Of a DNA stretch of 10,339 bases, positions 5,814-10,339 are shown piece by piece (position 1 is the stretch's first letter; each line of letters opens with the position of its first letter). The translations under genes were made by a program, and so were the position numbers. The notes beneath the pieces are model-generated. The model was not told where the DNA came from and did not search any database. It was given only the letters and a program-made list of their open reading frames with translations. The DNA is taken from NCBI GenBank assembly GCA_964604145.1, contig CAZRXS010000047.1, positions 1-10,339 on the forward strand, in the 5' to 3' direction. Source of the DNA: Gudongella sp964604145. GTDB taxonomy: Bacteria; Bacillota; Clostridia; Tissierellales; Tissierellaceae.

Positions 5814-7043
5814 TTGAAAATCAATAAAGAAAGAGTAAAAAGAGATATTGAGAATTTGTCTTTCTTTAATTCTACTCCTGGTAGAGGTGTAACAAGGCTC
5901 TCTTTTAGCAAAGAAGATAGACAAGCAAGAGATTATTTAAAGACACAGATGACAAAAGCAGGTTTAGAGGTATATGAAGATGGATATGGAAGTTTATTTG
6001 GGAGATTAGAGGGAGAACAGAACAACTCACCGACTGTTATGATTGGATCTCACTATGATACAGTTATAAACGCAGGACCATTTGATGGCGTTGTTGGCGT
6101 AGTTGCAGGGATTGAAATTGCGAGGGTTTTACAAGAAAACAATTTTAAGCTTAATTGCCCTCTTGAAATCGCTGCATTTAATGATGAAGAAGGAATAAGG
6201 TTTGGGAAAGGAATTTCAAATTCAAGAGCCATCACCGGGGACTTAGAAGAAGAGGAACTTGATAAAAGAGTTGATGCTAGTGGTAAGAGTCTTAGAGATG
6301 CGATGATTGAGTTTGGGATAGAACCTGATTTAGAGTTAGCAAAGAGAAAACCTGGCTCAATTAAAACTTTTCTTGAACTTCATGTTGAACAAGGTCCAAT
6401 ATTATCTAGTTTGAAAAAGCAGATTGGCTTAGTAGAAACTATACTAGGCTACAATGTAATGGAAATAAAGTTTAGGGGTAAATCAGGCCATGCTGGAACA
6501 ACATCTATGGATATGAGAAATGACGCCTTAGTAGTAGCTTCTAGATTTGTACTATCTGTAAATGATATTGCTAGGAAAGTTGGAGAAGGTGCTGTTAGCA
6601 CAGTTGGAGAGATGGAGATTCGGCCAAATTTATCAAATGTAATTCCTCGGTATGTTAAATTGATTTTGGATGTTAGGGCTAAAAAGCAGAGCACAATTGA
6701 TAAGGTAAATGCTTTGATAGTAGAAGAATTGGAAGATATCGGTAGCGATAAAGGCATAGAAGTTGAGATGAAGAGGACCTTGTCCATTCCACCAGTAAGT
6801 ATGTCTAAGGATAATTTAGAAATTTTAAAACGAAAGTCGGAAGAATTAAACATAGATTATGAAATAATGAATTCGGGTGCGGCTCATGATGCAATGATTA
6901 TGTCTAGAATAGCGCCTTCTAGTTTAGTATTTGTACCAAGTGTAGATGGGTTAACTCATCACCCAGAGGAATGGACAGAATATGAAGATATAGCAAAAGG
7001 AATCCAATTGCTCCTCTTAACAACTTGTGAAGCATGTAAATAA
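5814..7043 (+). CDS. M20-family amidohydrolase (N-carbamoyl-L-amino acid hydrolase / allantoate amidohydrolase type)
   Basis: Members of this family (HyuC, AllC, beta-ureidopropionase) cut a carbamoyl or ureido C-N bond and release ammonia and CO2 or urea. The binuclear metal site is complete: H80 in GSHYDTV, D91 in GPFDGVVGV, E126 in NDEEG with E125 as probable general base, H190 in LHVEQGP, and H382 in THHPEEW. SGAAHDAM (354-361) is another family hallmark, and the dimerisation (lid) domain lies at about 210-325. The 409 residues are full length. The start is TTG at 5814, set by AGGTGG at 5801-5806. It follows dsdA by 31 bases and is followed by a strong terminator. No hydantoinase or allantoinase gene is nearby, so the substrate stays open; an N-carbamoyl amino acid is my preferred guess. 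Confidence 0.9.
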   Translation: MKINKERVKRDIENLSFFNSTPGRGVTRLSFSKEDRQARDYLKTQMTKAGLEVYEDGYGSLFGRLEGEQNNSPTVMIGSHYDTVINAGPFDGVVGVVAGIEIARVLQENNFKLNCPLEIAAFNDEEGIRFGKGISNSRAITGDLEEEELDKRVDASGKSLRDAMIEFGIEPDLELAKRKPGSIKTFLELHVEQGPILSSLKKQIGLVETILGYNVMEIKFRGKSGHAGTTSMDMRNDALVVASRFVLSVNDIARKVGEGAVSTVGEMEIRPNLSNVIPRYVKLILDVRAKKQSTIDKVNALIVEELEDIGSDKGIEVEMKRTLSIPPVSMSKDNLEILKRKSEELNIDYEIMNSGAAHDAMIMSRIAPSSLVFVPSVDGLTHHPEEWTEYEDIAKGIQLLLLTTCEACK

Positions 7044-7053
7044 AAAGCCCTCA

Positions 7054-7090
7054 AACGCGCTAAATGCAGATGTTAGCGCGTTATTTTTTT
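7054..7090 (+). terminator. Rho-independent terminator of the dsdA operon
   Basis: AACGCGCTAA (7054-7063) and TTAGCGCGTT (7073-7082) form a perfect 10-bp stem with a 9-nt loop, followed by ATTTTTTT. It starts 10 bases after the amidohydrolase stop and separates this operon from the next promoter, whose -35 box begins only 2 bases after the T-run. Confidence 0.93.
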
Positions 7091-7092
7091 CC

Positions 7093-7121
7093 TTGACAAA
7101 GAACATATGTTCTGGTATATT
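7093..7121 (+). promoter_or_regulatory. Sigma-A promoter with LexA (SOS) box in the spacer
   Basis: A perfect TTGACA (7093-7098), a 17-bp spacer and TATATT (7116-7121, five of six matches to TATAAT). The spacer contains the perfect palindrome AGAACATATGTTCT (7100-7113). The Gram-positive LexA/DinR consensus is CGAACRNRYGTTYC, and GAAC-N4-GTTC is its core; here only the outermost bases differ. A repressor bound here would cover both promoter hexamers. Predicted transcription start is about 7128, giving a leader of about 63 nt to the ComK-like gene. The site and promoter are read directly; LexA binding is inferred from the consensus. Confidence 0.85.
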
Positions 7122-7151
7122 TGTCTTAGTTGCCTTAGATTAAATGAATTG

Positions 7152-7183
7152 TAGCTTACTGCCACTAAGCTAATATAAGGAGG
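7152..7183 (+). promoter_or_regulatory. Leader stem-loop just upstream of the ribosome site
   Basis: TAGCTTA (7152-7158) and TAAGCTA (7166-7172) form a perfect 7-bp stem with loop CTGCCAC, ending 4 bases before the strong ribosome site AAGGAGG (7177-7183). It leaves the ribosome site free. It could stabilise the mRNA or act as a protein site. Seven AT-rich base pairs may also be chance. Confidence 0.35.
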
Positions 7184-7190
7184 GAAAGAT

Positions 7191-7760
7191 ATGGAGGAAA
7201 AAATCCAGCGGGATATAGTTGCTATTATTCCTTCTTACGAGCAGGGTTTGGGAAATTGTACTAGGCTTATTTTATTTGAGGGAGAAGAGCTTATTAAGAC
7301 AACCCTTAAGACATTTATAAAAAATCTATGTAAATATTATCGTCTTGACTATAAAGCTTCTAATAAATACTTTAGTGAATTACTTTGTGTTAGAAGCAAT
7401 CTTCCTCTAGTTTTTTCTAAGCGCCTAATATATATAAAACTTAAAACACGGGAACCCATAGGAAAAGACGATGGAGCAATGGGTCATTTTAAACTTCAAG
7501 CTATAAAAAAAATAATAGAAAGAGATGGAAAGACCTTTATTCGAATGAAAAACAATCGCGAAATAAGCTTACTCTGCTCAAAAAACACAGCAGATAAACA
7601 ATTAAAGCAAGGTAGACTTGTTATGGAGCTTTTAAGTAAAGATGATCGTATAAAAATTCAAGAGGATTTAGAGTACTACAACCTAGATGATGGGCCTGCA
7701 ATGAAATCTGATATTGCAAGATTATATATGAAATTAGATGATATTATTTCTAAAATCTAA
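7191..7760 (+). CDS. ComK-like competence transcription factor homologue (distant)
   Basis: No enzyme motif, signal peptide or membrane helix is present in these 189 residues. Aligned by eye with Bacillus subtilis ComK (192 residues) the order of features agrees: an early IxxxP strand then NCTRLI (ComK KICSKII), a C-K-Y-Y segment near 47-50 (ComK SCRFFGSSY), LPLVFSKRLIYIKLKT (70-85; ComK PPIMVDPSNQIFLFPTLSS), GAMGHF (95-100; ComK CGWISH), and DGKTFIRMKNNREISL (111-126; ComK DDTEVTFSNGKTMELP). ComK activates DNA-uptake genes by binding paired AT-boxes. The similarity is weak, so function is inference. The ATG is fixed by AAGGAGG 7 bases upstream. The gene stands alone between its own LexA-box promoter and a terminator, which suggests an SOS-controlled regulator. 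An unrelated DNA-binding protein is the alternative. Confidence 0.6.
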   Translation: MEEKIQRDIVAIIPSYEQGLGNCTRLILFEGEELIKTTLKTFIKNLCKYYRLDYKASNKYFSELLCVRSNLPLVFSKRLIYIKLKTREPIGKDDGAMGHFKLQAIKKIIERDGKTFIRMKNNREISLLCSKNTADKQLKQGRLVMELLSKDDRIKIQEDLEYYNLDDGPAMKSDIARLYMKLDDIISKI

Positions 7761-7807
7761 AAAGCAGAGTAGACTGACCGAGAAGGCTCTACTCTGCTTT
7801 TTCCTTT
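7759..7807 (+). terminator. Rho-independent terminator of the ComK-like gene
   Basis: AAAGCAGAGTAGA (7761-7773) and TCTACTCTGCTTT (7788-7800) form a perfect 13-bp stem, 15 bp with the flanking A-T pairs, around a 14-nt loop, followed by TTCCTTTT. The stem begins at the stop codon itself. It should separate this gene from the sigma factor gene, so the latter needs its own promoter or depends on read-through. Confidence 0.92.
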
Positions 7808-7854
7808 TCTGCCTAAAGAGATTAATATAAAGCTACCCGGGAATACTAACAGGC

Positions 7855-7874
7855 GCCTTAAAGGAGTTTAAGGT
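7855..7874 (+). promoter_or_regulatory. Hairpin carrying the Shine-Dalgarno of the sigma gene in its loop
   Basis: CCTTAAA (7856-7862) and TTTAAGG (7867-7873) are perfect inverted arms around the 4-nt loop GGAG, and a G-U pair (7855/7874) can extend the stem. GGAG is the core of the ribosome site AAGGAG (7861-7866), 12 bases before the GTG start at 7879. The stem ends 5 bases before that start. The structure could limit initiation until melted or until a protein binds. A second, poorer ribosome site TAAGG lies in the right arm (7869-7873). No clear -35/-10 pair is seen in 7808-7855. Confidence 0.5.
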
Positions 7875-7878
7875 AAAA

Positions 7879-8436
7879 GTGGATATTCAACAGCTTTATA
7901 AGGATGCTTATTTAGGTGACAAAGAAAGTGAGTTATTGATATTAGAAAGACTAAAACCATTAATAATTTCATCAATAAGAAAATACAATCTGGATTGGAA
8001 TGAATTCGAAGACCTTATCCAAGAAGGTAGGGAGATGGTTCTTATTTGCATAAAAGATTATAATCCATATTTAAATGTGCCATTTTTGGGATATGTAAAA
8101 TCCAGATTAAAGTATCTCTATTTAAATAAAAGAAAGATAAAAAAGGATCTTTCCCTTAATAAAATATTTGGAGAAAATGGCGAAGAGTATCTGGAATTGC
8201 TAGAATCCAAGGAAAATATTTTGGAGAGTCTTTTAGAAAAAGAAATTTACACAAAATTGCATAATGTAATCGGTACACTTCCTAAAAGGGAAAAAGAGGT
8301 TTTAGGAGATTTCTTTTTTCGTGACTTAACAATTACTCAAATTTCAAAAAAGTATAATATCACTTATAGGACAGTATTAAATCAAAAATCCAATGCACTA
8401 AAAAAATTAAGAGAAAGGATGAAAAATGATGTTTAA
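7879..8436 (+). CDS. Small sigma-70-family RNA polymerase sigma factor
   Basis: The protein should direct RNA polymerase to a limited set of promoters. In 185 residues there is a region 2 (about 8-85) with FEDLIQEGREMVLICIKDYNP (43-63; core-binding and -10 recognition), a short charged linker (about 90-125), and a region 4 helix-turn-helix (134-182) starting LPKREKEVL with TITQISKKYNITYRTV as the turn and recognition helix. Regions 1 and 3 are missing, as in ECF, sporulation-type, TcdR/UviA-type and phage-derived factors; I cannot place it in one of these groups. No anti-sigma gene is adjacent. The start is GTG at 7879, with its ribosome site in a hairpin loop. The gene overlaps the amidase gene by 11 bases, so the two are probably expressed together. 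Confidence 0.88.
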   Translation: MDIQQLYKDAYLGDKESELLILERLKPLIISSIRKYNLDWNEFEDLIQEGREMVLICIKDYNPYLNVPFLGYVKSRLKYLYLNKRKIKKDLSLNKIFGENGEEYLELLESKENILESLLEKEIYTKLHNVIGTLPKREKEVLGDFFFRDLTITQISKKYNITYRTVLNQKSNALKKLRERMKNDV

Positions 8437-8899
8437 AGAAAAGCATATAAAATACAATTATTCAAATAGATTTAATAAGAAAATCCAATATATTGTAATT
8501 CACGATACAGGAAATCCACGAAAAGGAGCAAATGCAGAGGCTCATTTTAGGTATTTTAATCAAAAGGGAAGAAATGCTTCAGCACATTATTTTGTAGATA
8601 AGGATGAAATTTTACAATTAGTTCCTGACCAGTATTCTGCTTGGCATTGCGGAGATGGTAAGGGTAGGTATGGAGTTTTTAACTTTAATTCAATAGGAAT
8701 TGAGCTTTGTATAAATGAGGATGGAGATTGGGAAAAAACCAAAGATAGGTCTATCCTTTTAATAAGAGAATTACTTTTAAAACACAACTTAGATAAAAAT
8801 GCTGTGGTAAGGCATTTTGATGCAAGCAGGAAGATTTGTCCAAGAAAGATGTCTCCAGTAGGTTGGAGAGAGTGGACTTTGTTTTATGATTCTATTTAA
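8426..8899 (+). CDS. N-acetylmuramoyl-L-alanine amidase, T7-lysozyme type (Amidase_2), endolysin-like
   Basis: The enzyme should cut the bond between N-acetylmuramic acid and L-alanine in peptidoglycan. A single Amidase_2 domain fills all 157 residues. Zinc ligands are H26 in VIHDTGN, H130 in VRHFDASRKICP and C138. The catalytic Y55 in SAHYFV and K136 keep the same spacings as H17, Y46, H122, K128 and C130 of T7 lysozyme. There is no signal peptide, membrane helix or cell-wall-binding domain, so release would need a holin, lysis of the cell or another export route. The start is ATG 8426 or 8429, with AAAGGA at 8414-8419 inside the sigma gene. Phage endolysins, competence fratricins and CwlA/XlyA-type autolysins all fit the domain. 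Joint expression with a sigma factor argues for a regulated lysis or remodelling role. Confidence 0.93.
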   Translation: MMFKEKHIKYNYSNRFNKKIQYIVIHDTGNPRKGANAEAHFRYFNQKGRNASAHYFVDKDEILQLVPDQYSAWHCGDGKGRYGVFNFNSIGIELCINEDGDWEKTKDRSILLIRELLLKHNLDKNAVVRHFDASRKICPRKMSPVGWREWTLFYDSI

Positions 8900-8903
8900 T
8901 TTG

Positions 8904-8933
8904 TGGTATAATCTCTTTAAGGGGGAGATTATA
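8904..8933 (+). promoter_or_regulatory. Extended -10 promoter inside a perfect 9-bp inverted repeat
   Basis: TGGTATAAT (8904-8912) is a consensus extended -10 element; no good -35 is seen (TTATGA at 8884-8889). TATAATCTC (8907-8915) and GAGATTATA (8925-8933) are perfect inverted arms separated by 9 bases. The left arm contains the -10 box and the right arm overlaps the ribosome site GGGGGAG (8921-8927) and reaches within 2 bases of the ATG at 8935. Since the start of transcription (about 8919) lies between the arms, the repeat is more likely a DNA operator than an RNA hairpin. Confidence 0.7.
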
Positions 8934-8934
8934 T

Positions 8935-9414
8935 ATGACTGAAAACATAGATTCATTAGAGATTATAAAAGATATAACAGAAAACCACTTTGGATATTTA
9001 AAACAAGAGTTACCCGTCTTAAAGGGTCTTTTAAATAAGCTTTTAAAAGTCCATTACGATGACTGTAAAGAAGAGCTTATAAATGTATATAGGGCATATG
9101 GAAAAGTTGAAAATAGGCTAGAAATAGGGATGATAATAAAACAAATGGATCTCTTTCCAAGCCTTTGGGACTATAATAAAAAAGAGGGAGAGAAACTTTT
9201 ATCTCACATTAAGTCTTTAATATTAGAGATAAATGAAGATAATATGCTTATCTTAAAAGCCTTGCAGACACTAAAGCAAGAGACCAACAACTATACCATG
9301 CCTGAAAGTGGTTGTGCAACGTATGAATCCACATATAAGAGGTTGGAAGAACTCCATAAAAAAGTTAAAGAAAGCATAGAAAAAGAAGAAAAGATTTATA
9401 AGGAAATCATATAA
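8935..9414 (+). CDS. RIC/ScdA/YtfE-like hemerythrin-fold protein with degenerate metal site
   Basis: RIC proteins (YtfE, ScdA) carry a di-iron centre in a four-helix bundle and help repair iron-sulfur clusters after nitrosative or oxidative stress. This all-helical, 159-residue, cytosolic protein matches their C-terminal domain: H18 with LKQELPVL, KVH40, LEIGMIIKQMDLFP (62-75; RIC LEQHLMKEEQILFP), and the characteristic NNYTMPESGCATY (118-130) followed by YKRLEEL (RIC NNxTPPExACxTW...LEEL). By this hand alignment H18, H40 and E151 remain, but the His and Glu of HLMKE have become G65 and K69, and the last helix has S147 in place of His. It lacks the N-terminal ScdA_N domain. It may be a non-metal sensor or a scaffold. 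It has its own promoter and terminator. The family assignment is fairly sure, the function is not. Confidence 0.62.
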   Translation: MTENIDSLEIIKDITENHFGYLKQELPVLKGLLNKLLKVHYDDCKEELINVYRAYGKVENRLEIGMIIKQMDLFPSLWDYNKKEGEKLLSHIKSLILEINEDNMLILKALQTLKQETNNYTMPESGCATYESTYKRLEELHKKVKESIEKEEKIYKEII

Positions 9415-9420
9415 CCACAA

Positions 9421-9457
9421 AAAAACCTCACAAAAATAATATCTTTGTGAGGTTTTT
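9421..9457 (+). terminator. Rho-independent terminator after the RIC-like gene
   Basis: AAAAACCTCACAAA (9421-9434) and TTTGTGAGGTTTTT (9444-9457) form a perfect 14-bp stem with a 9-nt loop. The arm-borne T-run ends the + transcript, and the A-run on the left makes it potentially bidirectional. It starts 7 bases after the stop. Confidence 0.92.
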
Positions 9458-9578
9458 AAAAATACAGGTGGGATGAAAAGATAAATAATAAAATTTTCAA
9501 ATAATTGTTTTCACTAGTCCCTCTTTGGGGTAAAAAGTAATAAAAGGTACGACTTTAGTACCAAAGGAGTGGTTTATT

Positions 9579-10229
9579 ATGAGTGATTTTAAGAAGAGGG
9601 TAAAACTGGCAGGAGAAATTCAGAGTTTAAATTTAGATAATATAAAAATTAGAAATGCTGAAGAAAGGGATGTAGAAGCAATTTATTATGTAGCATCTTC
9701 AGTGGGTAAAAAGAAAAAAAATCCTATGCAAGGTTTTTTAATAAACGATTATGAATCTGATCCAGAAAGCTTTAAAGAAAAATTTAGAAAGTCTATTGAA
9801 TTATCAGATTTTTTTTATGTAGCAGAATACATTGATCACGAATATAGTGCAATAGTTGGATTTGTATTAGCATTAAGGAAAAGCAACTGGCTAAAAGAAA
9901 ATCTAACATGGGTTGATGAATGTTATTTTAAGCCTGATTTTAAAAATGAAAACTTGGATGATTTTATAGTGTTAGATAAAATAGCTATATTAGACAGATT
10001 TAAGAGACAAGGTGTTGGCAGTATGCTTTACAAACGTCTTATAAGAGACATCAAACGACAAGGAATATATGATATATTTGAAGAAGTTGTTATAGCACCA
10101 GTACCAAACCTTCCATCTGTATTATTTAAGAAAAAAAGAAATTTTAATTTGGCTTGCATAAGATATGAAGCGCTTAATGGTCAAGTACTTACAACATTGG
10201 TTTATCATAGAAAATTAAAAAGAGAATAG
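9579..10229 (+). CDS. GNAT-family N-acetyltransferase
   Basis: GNAT enzymes transfer an acetyl group from acetyl-CoA to an amine of a small molecule or protein. The single domain spans about 22-212 of 216 residues. Strand 1 with NIKIRNAEERDVEAIYYVA (21-39) is typical, AIVGFVLAL (91-99) is the central strand, and motif A is VLDKIAILDRFKRQGVGSML (131-150), where R143-Q-G-V-G-S148 is the pyrophosphate-binding loop of acetyl-CoA. The segment 43-60 is rich in lysine (GKKKKNP) and 101-130 is a longer insert with several acidic residues. The substrate cannot be told. The ATG follows AAAGGAG (9563-9569); a small 5-bp hairpin GGTAC/GTACC lies just before it (9546-9562). It is a single-gene unit between two terminators. 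No convincing promoter hexamers are seen in 9458-9560. Confidence 0.85.
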   Translation: MSDFKKRVKLAGEIQSLNLDNIKIRNAEERDVEAIYYVASSVGKKKKNPMQGFLINDYESDPESFKEKFRKSIELSDFFYVAEYIDHEYSAIVGFVLALRKSNWLKENLTWVDECYFKPDFKNENLDDFIVLDKIAILDRFKRQGVGSMLYKRLIRDIKRQGIYDIFEEVVIAPVPNLPSVLFKKKRNFNLACIRYEALNGQVLTTLVYHRKLKRE

Positions 10230-10242
10230 GGGCTTAATGGGG

Positions 10243-10288
10243 AACTGCCAGTTTAAGTTAATTGGCAGTTTTAACATTTTAAAAATGT
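10243..10288 (+). terminator. Probable terminator after the GNAT gene
   Basis: AACTGCCA (10243-10250) and TGGCAGTT (10263-10270) form an 8-bp stem, extendable inwards by a G-U and two T-A pairs, followed by only four T residues (TTTT, 10269-10272). A palindrome ACATTTT-A-AAAATGT (10274-10288) follows directly. The hairpin is clear; the weak U-tract lowers confidence in efficient termination. Confidence 0.65.
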
Positions 10289-10302
10289 ATTTTAAAAAAC
10301 GC

Positions 10303-10338
10303 TTGACAATCATATCAATCTGACAGTATAATCAGATT
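10303..10338 (+). promoter_or_regulatory. Consensus sigma-A promoter with inverted repeat over the -10 box
   Basis: Perfect TTGACA (10303-10308) and perfect TATAAT (10327-10332) with an 18-bp spacer. AATCTGA (10317-10323) and TCAGATT (10332-10338) are perfect inverted arms with an 8-base centre that contains most of the -10 box, a likely repressor site. The controlled gene lies beyond the right edge. Confidence 0.8.
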
Positions 10339-10339
10339 T

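Noticed and set aside
6449..6853. Minus-strand frame of 134 codons inside the amidohydrolase gene
   Set aside because: It lies fully within a well-supported + strand enzyme, has low-complexity Ser/Leu-rich composition and no family resemblance. The other minus-strand frames (413-622, 3632-3883, 5727-5924, 6053-6235, 8587-8787) were dismissed for the same reason.
7128..7190. Possible riboswitch or attenuator in the leader of the ComK-like gene
   Set aside because: The leader is only about 63 nt, and apart from one 7-bp hairpin and a weak alternative pairing (CTTAGT 7125-7130 with ACTAAG 7164-7169) it shows no known aptamer features and no leader terminator.
7191..9414. Intact prophage
   Set aside because: Apart from the endolysin-like amidase and a small sigma factor there is no integrase, terminase, capsid, tail or holin gene, and each unit has its own terminator or promoter.
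9495..9512. AAAT-N5-TTTT resembling a ComK AT-box upstream of the GNAT gene
   Set aside because: Such patterns are frequent by chance in this AT-rich sequence, and ComK needs two boxes at set helical spacing, which I do not see.

Overview
The window looks like a chromosomal segment of a low-GC, anaerobic Firmicute, probably a clostridium or a Tissierellia-type amino-acid user. This is inferred from strong AT bias, AGA/ATA/TTA-rich codon use, strong AGGAGG-type ribosome sites, several TTG/GTG starts and the gene content. Every gene I can support lies on the + strand. No rRNA, tRNA, CRISPR array or transposase gene is visible.

Left part (1-4534): the 3' tail of an unidentified gene is followed by a repeat-packed gap (58-446). 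Then comes proA-proB, the first two steps from glutamate to proline, in the reverse of the usual gene order and with a ProB that lacks the PUA domain. A 61-codon N-terminal scrap of a MurJ/MviN-type flippase overlaps the start of a class I/II aminotransferase by 4 nt. A second repeat-packed gap (3874-4534) holds three copies of a composite palindromic repeat, a GGGGAC...GTCCCC palindrome, a 24-codon aldo/keto reductase scrap and a promoter-like block with three 11-bp direct repeats.

Middle (4535-7090): a D-serine dehydratase (DsdA) and an M20-type N-carbamoyl-amino-acid/allantoate amidohydrolase form a two-gene unit with a strong terminator. Together with proAB and the aminotransferase this is an amino-acid metabolism region.

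Right part (7091-10339) is the most unusual. A near-consensus sigma-A promoter carries a perfect 14-bp palindrome with the core of the Gram-positive LexA (SOS) box inside its -35/-10 spacer. It drives a 189-aa protein that I align by eye with ComK, the Bacillus competence regulator. After a terminator come a small sigma-70-family factor, whose Shine-Dalgarno sits in the loop of a perfect hairpin, and an overlapping T7-lysozyme-type amidase without a signal peptide. Next is a RIC/ScdA/YtfE-like hemerythrin-fold protein that has lost most predicted di-iron ligands; its promoter and start region are spanned by a perfect 9-bp inverted repeat. A GNAT acetyltransferase and an outgoing promoter with another inverted repeat close the window.

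Working hypothesis: DNA damage relieves LexA repression of the ComK-like regulator, which may act on the sigma-amidase pair to give competence, lysis or sibling-killing functions. The LexA box, the overlap and the amidase residues are visible in the sequence. The regulatory chain is inference.
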